A DNA stretch of 32,210 nt from the NCBI GenBank assembly GCA_934675625.1, contig CAKURH010000038.1, positions 1 through 32,210 of the forward strand. The letters run 5' to 3'. A program made the position numbers and the translations under genes. Shown piece by piece: positions 8,285 through 15,983 of this stretch (position 1 is its first letter; every line of letters starts with the position of its first letter). The notes beneath the pieces were generated by a model. The model was not told where the DNA came from, did not search any database, and was given only the letters and a program-made list of their open reading frames with translations. Origin of the DNA: an uncultured Kiritimatiellota bacterium (GTDB taxonomy: Bacteria > Verrucomicrobiota > Kiritimatiellia > RFP12 > UBA1067).

Positions 8285-10396
8285 ATGAACAAAAGAAGAA
8301 TTGTCGTCACGAGCGCTCTCCCGTATGCGAACGGGGACATCCACCTCGGTCATCTGGTCGAGTACATCCAGACCGACTTCTGGGTTCGGTTCCAGAAGCT
8401 GCGCGGGAACGAGTGCGCCTACATCTGTGCGGACGATACGCACGGCACGCCCATCATGATTCGCGCGCGCAAGGAGGGCATCACGCCCGAAGAGCTGATC
8501 GCGCGCTCGCACGCCCTGCACCTGAAGGACTTCACGGACTTCCAGATCGCGTTCGACAACTACTACTCGACGAACTCGCCGGAGAACAAGGCGCTGTCGG
8601 AGCAGATCTACCTCGCGGCCGAGAAGCAGGGCTTCATCACGAAGAAGACCACGCCCCAGCTCTACTGCGAGCATTGCCAGATGTTCCTGCCGGATCGCTT
8701 CGTGAAGGGCACGTGCCCGAAGTGCGGCGCGGCGGGCCAGTACGGAGACAGCTGCGACAAGTGCGGCTCGACCTACGGCGCGGAGGAACTTGGCGCGCCG
8801 GTCTGCACGACGTGCGGCGGCACGCCGGTCGTGCGCGACTCCGAACACCTTTACTTCGAGCTGGAGCCCCAGCACGCCTACTTGGAGAAGTGGATTCCGG
8901 GCCACACGACGAGCGACGTCTCGAACAAGCTGCTCGAATGGTTCAAGGAGCCGCTGCGCGGCTGGTGCATCTCGCGTGACGCGCCGTACTTCGGCTTCGA
9001 GATTCCCGGCTACAAGGACAAGTTCTTCTATGTCTGGGTCGATGCGCCGATCGGCTACATCGCGTCGCTCAAGAACTGGTGCGCGAAGAACGGCCAAAAT
9101 CTCGAGGACTGGTGGCCGAGTCGAATGGACGGGGATTCTGGCATCCCCGAACCCCGGCCCAAGGAGGTTGAACTCTATCATTTCATCGGCAAGGACATCA
9201 TCCGTTTCCACTGCCTGTTCTGGCCGGGGATGCTGCACGCGGCGGGCTTCAAGGGCCCGAACAAGGTCTTCGTGCATGGCTTCCTCACGGTGAACGGCGA
9301 GAAGATGTCGAAGTCGAAGGGCACGTTCGTGAACGCGCGCACGTACCTCGACAACCTGCCGCCGGAGGCTCTGCGCTACTACTACGCGGCGAAGCTCGGC
9401 GGCACGACGGATGACATGGACCTCAATCTCGCGGACTTCGTCCAGCGAGTCAACTCCGACCTCGTCGGCAAGATCACGAACATCGCCTCGCGGTCGGCGC
9501 AGATGCTGCAGAAGAAGCTGGACGGACGCCTCGCGACGCTCGCGAGCCACGACGAGGAGCTGGCGCTTCTGGCAAAATTGCGCGCGGCGAGCGAGACGAT
9601 TGCGCAGTTCTACGAAGACCGCCGCTTCAACCAGGTCGTCGTCGAGATCTGCCGGCTCGCGGACGCGGCGAACGAGTATTTCGACCGCAAGGAGCCGTGG
9701 AAGACGGTGAAGACCGACGCCGAGGCGACGCGCGTCACCCTGACGGCGGCGCTGAACGCCTTCCGCATTCTCGCGATCTATCTGAAGCCGATTCTCCCGG
9801 CCTACGCGGAGAAGGCGATGAAGCTCTTCGGTGAAACCGGTTGGACGTGGGACTCGACGGCTGCAGCGGTCGAAGGCCGAACGCTCGGCGCCTACGAATA
9901 CCTCGCCGCGCGCATCGACGCGAAGCAGGTCGAGGCGATGGTCGCCGCCGCGACGGTGAAGCCGGCCGAGTCGGGCGAAGTCGCGCATGAGAGCCGCGCG
10001 AGCAAGAACAAGGGTAGAACGGACGGGGCCTCTGGCGGTCCCGAACCCTTGCCCAAGGTGAAAGAGACAATTCAGTTTCCAGACTTCGAGAAGCTTGATT
10101 TGCGCATCGGCGTCGTCACGAGCTGCGAGATTGTGCCGAAGAGCTCGAAGCTCCTGAAGTTCGTGCTCGACGCGGGGTCGCTCGGCACGCGCACGATCTT
10201 CTCGGGCATCCGGCAGGCGTATCCCGATCCGGCGGCGCTAGTCGGCAAGGAAGTCGTCTTCGTCGCGAACCTCGCGCCGCGCAAGATGTCCGTCGGCGTC
10301 TCGGAGGGCATGATCCTCTTCGCGGGCGAACCGGGCGCGAACGGCGGCGTGCTGTCGCCGACGTCCTCGGCCGGCGGCGGCACGCCCGTGACCTAA
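8285..10396 (+). CDS. metG: Methionyl-tRNA synthetase with C-terminal tRNA-binding domain
   Basis: 703 aa. Class I synthetase charging tRNA-Met. The HIGH-type motif is HLGH (20-23) and KMSKS is at 340-344. The connective domain has four Cys pairs (CEHC, CPKC, CDKC, CTTC), the two-knuckle zinc type. After the anticodon domain and a linker, a C-terminal OB-fold (EMAP/Arc1p-like) tRNA-binding domain runs about 600-690 (LDLRIGVV, FSGIRQAY, APRKMSVGVSEGM). Two copies of one palindromic repeat are embedded in frame, at residues 280-294 just before the conserved ELYHFIGKD and at 578-592 in the linker. The stop overlaps the convergent tilS stop by 4 bp. It is transcribed alone from its own promoter. 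Confidence 0.97.
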   Translation: MNKRRIVVTSALPYANGDIHLGHLVEYIQTDFWVRFQKLRGNECAYICADDTHGTPIMIRARKEGITPEELIARSHALHLKDFTDFQIAFDNYYSTNSPENKALSEQIYLAAEKQGFITKKTTPQLYCEHCQMFLPDRFVKGTCPKCGAAGQYGDSCDKCGSTYGAEELGAPVCTTCGGTPVVRDSEHLYFELEPQHAYLEKWIPGHTTSDVSNKLLEWFKEPLRGWCISRDAPYFGFEIPGYKDKFFYVWVDAPIGYIASLKNWCAKNGQNLEDWWPSRMDGDSGIPEPRPKEVELYHFIGKDIIRFHCLFWPGMLHAAGFKGPNKVFVHGFLTVNGEKMSKSKGTFVNARTYLDNLPPEALRYYYAAKLGGTTDDMDLNLADFVQRVNSDLVGKITNIASRSAQMLQKKLDGRLATLASHDEELALLAKLRAASETIAQFYEDRRFNQVVVEICRLADAANEYFDRKEPWKTVKTDAEATRVTLTAALNAFRILAIYLKPILPAYAEKAMKLFGETGWTWDSTAAAVEGRTLGAYEYLAARIDAKQVEAMVAAATVKPAESGEVAHESRASKNKGRTDGASGGPEPLPKVKETIQFPDFEKLDLRIGVVTSCEIVPKSSKLLKFVLDAGSLGTRTIFSGIRQAYPDPAALVGKEVVFVANLAPRKMSVGVSEGMILFAGEPGANGGVLSPTSSAGGGTPVT
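9122..9165 (+). repeat. In-frame palindromic repeat, copy 1 (metG)
   Basis: The core 9130-9149 is a perfect inverted repeat, CGGGGAT / ATCCCCG around TCTGGC, followed by GAACCC..GCCCAAGG. It encodes R-M-D-G-D-S-G-I-P-E-P-R-P-K, extra residues relative to E. coli MetG between the tryptophan region and ELYHFIGKD. Copy 2 is at 10016-10059. Confidence 0.75.
10016..10059 (+). repeat. In-frame palindromic repeat, copy 2 (metG)
   Basis: Same element as 9122-9165 in the same orientation and reading frame, encoding R-T-D-G-A-S-G-G-P-E-P-L-P-K. The inverted repeat CGGGGCC / GGTCCCG around TCTGGC is kept, with one wobble pair. It lies in the linker before the C-terminal tRNA-binding domain. Confidence 0.75.
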
Positions 10397-11046
10397 GAAG
10401 GGCGGCGTGTGCTCAGAACGAAAAGATGCTCGACAAGATGCGGGTCGAGCGTCTTTTCGAGGAACGGGATGACCTCGTGACGGACGCGGTTTCGCTCGAT
10501 TGACGTGTCGTCGTTCGAGGCGTCCTCACGCCAGTTCTCGCCGTATTTTCTGAGGTAGGCCTTGAGTTCCGCGTCGCGGCAGCCCAGAAGGGGTCGGACG
10601 AAGCGGATGGGGCCGACTTCACTTGTCTCGCGCAGGCCGCAGAGCGAGGCGCGGCGGAGTTTCATGAGAAACGTCTCCGCCACGTCGTCCATATGATGCC
10701 CAGTTGCGATGGCATCGAGCTGCAGCGTCTTCACGCACCGCGCGAAGAACGCGAGGCGGACGCGCCGCGCGGCCATTTCCAGCGATTCGCCGCGCCGCCG
10801 CGTCACGGTCGCGTGCGTGCCCCTGAAAGGGATGCCGAGCCGCTTCGCGAGCGCGCGTACAAAGCGGTATTCCTCCTTCGATTCCGTGCGCAACCCATGA
10901 TCGACGTGCAGGATGACGAACCGTTTCGCGGCGTTCTTCTTCTTCCCGCCCTTGGTGAGGAGAAAGGCCAACGCCACGGAATCGGATCCGCCCGAAACGG
11001 CCAGCCCGATGCGCCCGGAAGGAAGAATGGCCCTGTTGATCTTCAT
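10393..11046 (-). CDS. tilS: tRNA(Ile)-lysidine synthase, catalytic domain only
   Basis: 217 aa. It ligates lysine to C34 of tRNA-Ile(CAU), letting it read AUA. The N-type ATP-pyrophosphatase P-loop SGGSDS is at 18-23, followed by ILHVDHGLR, ATGHHMDDVAETFLMKL and ERNRVRHEVIPFLEK, all typical of TilS. E. coli TilS is about twice as long; the C-terminal tRNA-binding domains are absent and no frameshifted continuation is seen. Residues GGKKKNAA after the first helix look like a repeat-derived insertion. ATG 11046 sits 5 nt after the encoded CCA of tRNA-Ser, so tilS is probably released from the tRNA precursor. The stop overlaps metG by 4 bp. Confidence 0.9.
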   Translation of the reverse strand: MKINRAILPSGRIGLAVSGGSDSVALAFLLTKGGKKKNAAKRFVILHVDHGLRTESKEEYRFVRALAKRLGIPFRGTHATVTRRRGESLEMAARRVRLAFFARCVKTLQLDAIATGHHMDDVAETFLMKLRRASLCGLRETSEVGPIRFVRPLLGCRDAELKAYLRKYGENWREDASNDDTSIERNRVRHEVIPFLEKTLDPHLVEHLFVLSTRRPS

Positions 11047-11051
11047 CGCGT

Positions 11052-11141
11052 TGGCGGAGGGAGGGGGATTCGAACCCCCGGTGGACTTGCGCCCACACAA
11101 CCTTTCCAAGGTTGCACCATCGACCACTCGGACATCCCTCC
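11052..11141 (-). tRNA. tRNA-Ser (anticodon GGA)
   Basis: The acceptor stem GGAGGGA pairs with TCCCTCC. The anticodon stem is CAACC/GGTTG with loop TTGGAAA, so the anticodon is GGA. A long variable arm marks the serine class, the T loop is TTCGAAT, and the CCA end is encoded. It is third in a three-tRNA cluster, followed 5 nt later by tilS. Confidence 0.95.
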
Positions 11142-11168
11142 AGTCATGGTTTTCATTCGCTTGGGGCC

Positions 11169-11254
11169 TGGTGCCAGGAGCGGGACTCGAACCCGCACAT
11201 ACTCGCGTATAGCAGATTTTGAGTCTGCCGCGGCTGCCATTACGCCACCCTGGC
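11169..11254 (-). tRNA. tRNA-Leu (anticodon CAA)
   Basis: The acceptor stem GCCAGGG pairs with TCCTGGC (one G-T). The anticodon stem is GCAGA/TCTGC with loop CTCAAAA, so the anticodon is CAA (reads UUG). A long variable arm marks the leucine class, the T loop is TTCGAGT, and CCA is encoded. Confidence 0.95.
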
Positions 11255-11260
11255 GCGCCT

Positions 11261-11334
11261 TGGAGCGGGCGAAGGGAATCGAACCCTCGTAGCCAGCTTG
11301 GAAGGCTGGAGCTCTGCCATTGAGCTACGCCCGC
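11261..11334 (-). tRNA. tRNA-Gly (anticodon TCC)
   Basis: The acceptor stem GCGGGCG pairs with CGCCCGC. The anticodon stem is CCAGC/GCTGG with loop CTTCCAA, so the anticodon is TCC (reads GGA/GGG). The T loop is TTCGATT and CCA is encoded. It is first in the cluster, about 14 nt after the predicted transcription start. Confidence 0.95.
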
Positions 11335-11354
11335 GTACCAAACGAATGGCGAGA

Positions 11355-11384
11355 AGTATATCATAAATTGCCGTCCGATTGCAA
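11355..11384 (-). promoter_or_regulatory. Promoter of the tRNA-Gly/Leu/Ser-tilS transcript
   Basis: On the minus strand: -35 TTGCAA (11384-11379), an 18-bp spacer, extended TGA, and -10 TATACT (11360-11355). This is the only promoter in the window with a reasonable -35. The space 11335-11498 between the tRNAs and the beta-galactosidase holds this promoter and the divergent one at 11466; nothing else is seen. Confidence 0.7.
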
Positions 11385-11465
11385 GTGCGGCATGAACGAA
11401 CTGCGGATGACAGGCTCTTCGTTCCTCACGCGAAATGCGTTCGCCAAACGCCCTGCGCGACAATG

Positions 11466-11474
11466 TGGTATAAT
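11466..11474 (+). promoter_or_regulatory. Extended -10 promoter of the beta-galactosidase operon
   Basis: TGG plus TATAAT (11469-11474), no -35. The predicted start near 11481 gives an 18-nt leader with only a weak purine stretch (AGACAAGAGA) before the ATG. Confidence 0.7.
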
Positions 11475-11498
11475 GTCCTCTCAAAGCAAGACAAGAGA

Positions 11499-13967
11499 AT
11501 GAACACATTCAACTCAACCAAAGGATACGGTAACGTGACGAGAGGAAAACTGATGGCGCTGTCGACGGTCTTGGCCGTGGCGGCGTTCGCGTCGGCGCGG
11601 ACGGTCGAGAACTTCAACGCGGACTGGGAATTCGCCCGCGACGGCGAGGCGTTTGCGCGCGTCGCCGTGCCACATGACTGGGCGATCGCCGGGCCGTTCG
11701 ACGCGCAGCACGGCGGCAACGTCGGGAGCCTGCCGTGGAAGGGACGGGGAACCTACCGCAAGTCGCTCGTGCTGGCGGCGAAGCCGGAAGGGCGCGTCTT
11801 CCTCGAATTCGACGGCGTGATGTCGCGCGCGACGGTCTTCGTGAACGGCCAGCCCTGCGGACACGGCGACTACGGCTACCTCGGCTTCGTCGCAGAGGCG
11901 ACGCCCTACCTCCTCGCGGGGACGAATACGGTGACGGTCAAGGTCGACACGCTCGACCACGCCTCGCGCTGGTATCCAGGCGCGGGCATCTACCGCGACG
12001 TCCGCCTCGTCACGACGGACAAGGTGCACTTCGAGGCCGACGCCCTGCGGATCGAGACGGACGACGTGCTGACCGGCAAGGCGAAGGTGGCGGTTTCCGG
12101 CGTGGTCGAGAGCCGACTCCTCGCGGACGCCGAGGCGAAGGTCACGGCCGTCCTGCGCGGGCCTGACGGACAGGTTGTGGACGACGAGGACGACGAGATT
12201 GAGGTTGATGCCTGCGGACGCGGCGACTTCTCGCTCGAACTGAAGGTGCGGAATCCGCAGCTCTGGCGGATGGAGGACGGCGCGAAGCTCTACACGCTCG
12301 AACTGCGCCTCGCGGGCGACGGCTTCTCGGACGCGCTCGTGCGGCGGATTGGCCTCCGAGAGTTCCGCTTTGACGCGGCGCGCGGCTTCTTCCTCAACGG
12401 CGAACGGGTTCAGCTGAACGGCGTCGACCTGCACAGCGACCTCGGCCCGCTCGGCATGGCGTTCGACGTCGACGCGATGCGCCGCCAGCTCGCCGTCATG
12501 CGCGACATGGGCGCGAACGCAATCCGCACGTCGCACAACCCGCCCGCGCCGCAGGTGCTGGACCTCTGCGACGAGATGGGCTTCTTCGTCTGGGACGAGG
12601 CGTTCGACAAGTGGAACGCGACGTGCGGACGCGGCGACATTCCGTTGGAGGAGTTCGTGCCGCGCCAGCTCGTGAAGCTCGTCCGCCGCGACCGCAACCA
12701 CCCGTCCGTCTTCGTCTGGTCGATCGGCAACGAGATCTCGCCCGGCGAGGCGACGCCGCCGGGACAGGAAGACTGGGCGGGCCCGATTGCCCTCGGCACG
12801 ACGGCGGAACGCTGCGCCCGTTTCCGCCGCGTCGTGCTGGAGGAGGACGACACGCGCCCCGTCGCAATCGGCAGCTGCTTCCCGTCGGTCGTTGACCGTG
12901 GCGACCACGCGCCGCTCGACCTCGTCGGTTGGAACTACCGCGAGATGTACGTCGGGTCGCACGCGAAGTATCCGAACCAGTCCGTCCTCTACTCGGAGAG
13001 CGCGTCTGCGCTGTCGGAGTTCGGCTTCTACGCGGACACGCTGCCGACGAACAAGACGGACTTCGCCTTTCGGACGGAGAACGTCGACTCCTACGACCTG
13101 AACGCGGCGCCATGGTCGGACATTCCCGACCGCGAGTTCGCGCGCATGGAGCGCGACCCGTTCTGCGCGGGCGAGTTCGTCTGGACGGGCATCGACTACC
13201 TCGGCGAGCCGACGCCGTACCAGCCGAACGCCGAGAAGAAGTGCGGCTACCGGCCGCGCTCGCGCAGCTCCTACTTCGGCATCTGCGACCTCTGCGTGCT
13301 GCCGAAGGACCGGTTCTACCTCTACCGTTCGTACTGGAACCGGAAGGACTTCACGCTGCACCTCGTGCCGGGCCACTGGAACTTCCCGAAGAAGGTCGGG
13401 CAGGCCGTGCCCGTCTTCGTCTACACGAGCGCGGACGAGGCGGAGCTGTTCGTGAACGGGCGTTCGCTCGGTCGGCGGCGGAAAGACCCGACGGCGGGCG
13501 TCGTGGACGAGAACCCGGCGAACTACTATTCCGTCCTGCCGCGCTACCGCCTGATGTGGAACGACGTCCCGTACGCGCCGGGCGAGGTGAAGGCCGTCGC
13601 CTACGGGAAGGACGGCCGTGTGCTGGGCGAGAAGACGATGCGCACGGCGGGCGCGCCGACGCAGGTCGTGCTGACGCCGGAGCCGCGCTACGGCAACCTC
13701 TGCGTGGTCGTCGTCACGCTGGCGGACAAGGACGGCACGTTCGTGCCGGGCGACAGCCGCCGCGTCTCCTTTGCGGCGGAAGGCTGCGAGATTGCCGCCG
13801 TCGGGAACTCGGATCCGCGCAGCTTCGAGAGCTTCAAGGACGTCACGGGCCATTCGCTCGCCTTCGGGCGCGCGGCGGTCTACCTGCGTCTGAAGCCCGG
13901 CCAGCCCGCGAAGCTGACGGCAACGGCCGACGGGCTCGCGGCGGCGACGGTCGAACTGGGACGCTGA
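11499..13967 (+). CDS. Secreted GH2 beta-galactosidase
   Basis: 822 aa. ATG 11499 lies just after the promoter and gives an 18-residue N-region, then a hydrophobic signal (LMALSTVLAVAAFASA). The GH2 sugar-binding jelly roll starts at VENFNADWEF (PHDWAI, FVNGQPCG). An Ig-like domain and the TIM barrel follow (SHNPPAPQVLDLCDEMGFFV). The acid/base Glu is in VWSIGNEI and the nucleophile Glu is probably that of GEFVWTGIDYLGEPTPY. A DUF4982-type Ig-like domain (VFVYTSADEAELFVNGRSLG) and a further beta domain close the protein. It should release terminal beta-galactose in the periplasm or outside the cell; other GH2 specificities are possible. The permease gene begins 4 nt after its stop. Confidence 0.88.
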   Translation: MNTFNSTKGYGNVTRGKLMALSTVLAVAAFASARTVENFNADWEFARDGEAFARVAVPHDWAIAGPFDAQHGGNVGSLPWKGRGTYRKSLVLAAKPEGRVFLEFDGVMSRATVFVNGQPCGHGDYGYLGFVAEATPYLLAGTNTVTVKVDTLDHASRWYPGAGIYRDVRLVTTDKVHFEADALRIETDDVLTGKAKVAVSGVVESRLLADAEAKVTAVLRGPDGQVVDDEDDEIEVDACGRGDFSLELKVRNPQLWRMEDGAKLYTLELRLAGDGFSDALVRRIGLREFRFDAARGFFLNGERVQLNGVDLHSDLGPLGMAFDVDAMRRQLAVMRDMGANAIRTSHNPPAPQVLDLCDEMGFFVWDEAFDKWNATCGRGDIPLEEFVPRQLVKLVRRDRNHPSVFVWSIGNEISPGEATPPGQEDWAGPIALGTTAERCARFRRVVLEEDDTRPVAIGSCFPSVVDRGDHAPLDLVGWNYREMYVGSHAKYPNQSVLYSESASALSEFGFYADTLPTNKTDFAFRTENVDSYDLNAAPWSDIPDREFARMERDPFCAGEFVWTGIDYLGEPTPYQPNAEKKCGYRPRSRSSYFGICDLCVLPKDRFYLYRSYWNRKDFTLHLVPGHWNFPKKVGQAVPVFVYTSADEAELFVNGRSLGRRRKDPTAGVVDENPANYYSVLPRYRLMWNDVPYAPGEVKAVAYGKDGRVLGEKTMRTAGAPTQVVLTPEPRYGNLCVVVVTLADKDGTFVPGDSRRVSFAAEGCEIAAVGNSDPRSFESFKDVTGHSLAFGRAAVYLRLKPGQPAKLTATADGLAAATVELGR

Positions 13968-13971
13968 ATCC

Positions 13972-15072
13972 ATGAAGATCCTGTCGCGCTATGTCCTGCG
14001 GGAGTTCCTGGTTCCGCTGTTCTACTGCCTGACCGGGTTCCTGATGATCTACGTGCTCTTCGACCTCTTCGCCTCATTCTCGCGCATGGTCGAGGCGAAG
14101 GTCTCAGCTTCGTCGGCCATCCTCTACTTCTGCGGCTACCTCGCGCCCTATTTCCACTACATCGCGCCCGCCGCGCTGATGCTGGCGACGCTCTATACGC
14201 TCTGGACGTTCTGCCGCCACTCCGAACTCGTCGCGGTGCGCGCGAGCGGCGTCAGCTTTCTCGTGATCGTGCGGCCGCTTCTCGCCGTCGCCGCGATCAT
14301 GAGCCTATTCGTCCTCTACGTCAACGAGGTCTTCGTGCCGCAGCACGCGGCGTGGGCGTCCCAGCTGAAGACCTGTCGCTTTGACGAGCAGCAGCTTCAG
14401 CGTGGCGCCAACATCGTCTTCCGCAACACGCAGGCCTCTCGGACATGGCAGATCGCCGACCTGGACGGCGACGACGGCGAGCACCTGAAGGGCGTACGCG
14501 TAACGATCGACCGCCCGAACGGAGGCCCTCGCCTGATGAACATCACGGCCGCGCGCGCCGACTACCTGGACGGCGAGTGGTGGTTCGCGCAGCCGCAGGT
14601 TCAGCACTACGACGAGCTCGGGCAGGAGATTGCGACGCCGACGCCCGAGCTGGACGCGTTGCCCCTGCGGAACTTCGCCGAGTTCCGCGAGCGCCCCGCC
14701 GACTTCCTCCTGCAGAACCGTCCGTGGAAGTTCAATTCGGTTCGTGGCCGTCTGCGCTATCTGCGCACGCACACGGATCTGGACGGCGAACGCCGCCGCG
14801 ACTACCGCTACGACGTCTGGGCGCAGGCCCTCTCGCCGCTCGCGTGTCTCGTCATCACGCTCTTCGCGATCCCCTACGGCATCGCCACGGGGCGGCAGAG
14901 CGTCTTTCGCGGCGTCCTGAGCGCGCTCGGCATGTATTTCGCGTTCTACGGGCTCACCATCGCGATGATGGTGCTCGCCAAGAACGGCTGGTGCCCCGTC
15001 GTGCCGGCGGCAATCCTTCCTGACGTGGTCTTCCTTGCGCTCGGCGTCCGCGCCTTTCGTCAGCAGCGCTGA
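13972..15072 (+). CDS. LptF/LptG (YjgP/YjgQ) family LPS export permease
   Basis: 366 aa. Family architecture is clear: two to three N-terminal membrane segments (about 13-35, 50-75, 95-120), a periplasmic beta-jellyroll (about 125-270), and three C-terminal segments (about 285-360). The opening ILSRYVLREFLVPLFYC and the ASGVSF..IVRPLL region match LptF/LptG. With LptB it forms the inner-membrane LPS extraction ABC transporter; LptB, LptA and LptC homologues are encoded at 30962-32094. Only one LptF/G copy is here, so the partner must lie elsewhere. It starts 4 nt after a beta-galactosidase, an unusual neighbour. I cannot tell LptF from LptG. Confidence 0.88.
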   Translation: MKILSRYVLREFLVPLFYCLTGFLMIYVLFDLFASFSRMVEAKVSASSAILYFCGYLAPYFHYIAPAALMLATLYTLWTFCRHSELVAVRASGVSFLVIVRPLLAVAAIMSLFVLYVNEVFVPQHAAWASQLKTCRFDEQQLQRGANIVFRNTQASRTWQIADLDGDDGEHLKGVRVTIDRPNGGPRLMNITAARADYLDGEWWFAQPQVQHYDELGQEIATPTPELDALPLRNFAEFRERPADFLLQNRPWKFNSVRGRLRYLRTHTDLDGERRRDYRYDVWAQALSPLACLVITLFAIPYGIATGRQSVFRGVLSALGMYFAFYGLTIAMMVLAKNGWCPVVPAAILPDVVFLALGVRAFRQQR

Positions 15073-15098
15073 TTCGCCTTGACTCGGACAGAGGACAC

Positions 15099-15983
15099 AT
15101 GATGACGCGCATTGAGCAGTTCGGATGGCGGGGCCCGGTCGAGCCGGGCCTTGGCCGTATCGTCTCCGCCCACGGCGACTACTACCATCTCGTCTGCAAC
15201 GAGCAGCCGACGGGCGAGATTCTCGCGCGCAAGAAGAAGAGCGCGTTCACGCGCATGAAGACGGTTGCGCCCGTGAACATGAAGGGTCTGAAGGTCTCGG
15301 AGGTGCGGCTCGCCGAGCCGCCGAAGCCGATGACCGGCGACTTCGTGCGCTTCCGCTACAACGACCGGGGCGACTCGCTGATCACCGAGGTCCTGCCGCG
15401 CTTCTCGCGCTTCGAGCGCCGCGACCCGACCGCGCGCCGCACGTCACAGACGCTCGCCGTCAACTTCGACACGCTCTTCGTCATGATGAGCCTCAACGAG
15501 AACTTCTCGACCAACCGCATCGCACGCTACCTCGACCTCGCGGCGGACATGGGCGAGGCCGAGGCGGTCGTCGTGCTGACGAAGACGGATCTCTGGCAGG
15601 ACGGCGACGAGGCGTTTCTCGCCGAACTCGAAGAGACGGTCGCGGGCCGCGCGCCGATTCTCCGCCTCTCGTCCCTCACGGGCGAAGGACTGGACGCGGT
15701 GAACGCCTACGCGCGGCCAGGGCGGACGGTCGCGTTCATCGGCTCGTCGGGCGTCGGCAAGTCGACCCTCCTCAACACGCTCGCGGGCGAGGAATGGGCG
15801 GCGACGCAGGAGATCCAGGAATGGTCGGGGAAGGGGCGGCACACGACGACGTCGCGCGAACTCGTGATGCTGCCGTCTGGCGCAATGGTCATTGACACGC
15901 CCGGCATCCGCGAGATCGGGCGCGTCGACGAGACGGAATCGCTTCTCCTGCGCGGCGAATCGACGCATCGGTATCGAAAATGA
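15099..15983 (+). CDS. rsgA: Ribosome small-subunit GTPase RsgA lacking the zinc domain
   Basis: 294 aa. ATG 15099 follows AGAGGA. The N-terminal OB-fold (about 15-95) is followed by the circularly permuted GTPase, with motifs in order G4 (LTKTDL), G5-like region, G1 (GSSGVGKST), G2 (GRHTTTSRE) and G3 (IDTPGIREIG). This order identifies RsgA, which acts in late 30S maturation. The protein ends about 20 residues after G3. The C-terminal zinc-knuckle (C..C.H..EPGC) that binds the 30S head is absent, and no other frame at 15930-15990 supplies it. Its TGA overlaps the ATG of the next gene (ATGA). It may be a natural short form or a deletion derivative. Confidence 0.88.
   Translation: MMTRIEQFGWRGPVEPGLGRIVSAHGDYYHLVCNEQPTGEILARKKKSAFTRMKTVAPVNMKGLKVSEVRLAEPPKPMTGDFVRFRYNDRGDSLITEVLPRFSRFERRDPTARRTSQTLAVNFDTLFVMMSLNENFSTNRIARYLDLAADMGEAEAVVVLTKTDLWQDGDEAFLAELEETVAGRAPILRLSSLTGEGLDAVNAYARPGRTVAFIGSSGVGKSTLLNTLAGEEWAATQEIQEWSGKGRHTTTSRELVMLPSGAMVIDTPGIREIGRVDETESLLLRGESTHRYRK

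Noticed and set aside
6301..8340. Long minus-strand frame opposite amidase, def and acyltransferase
   Set aside because: It runs antisense to three well-supported genes and shows no motif.
15236..15260. Another copy of the purine-rich AAGAAGAAG element in rsgA
   Set aside because: The encoded RKKK segment is a normal part of the RsgA N-terminal domain, so similarity is probably due to lysine codons.
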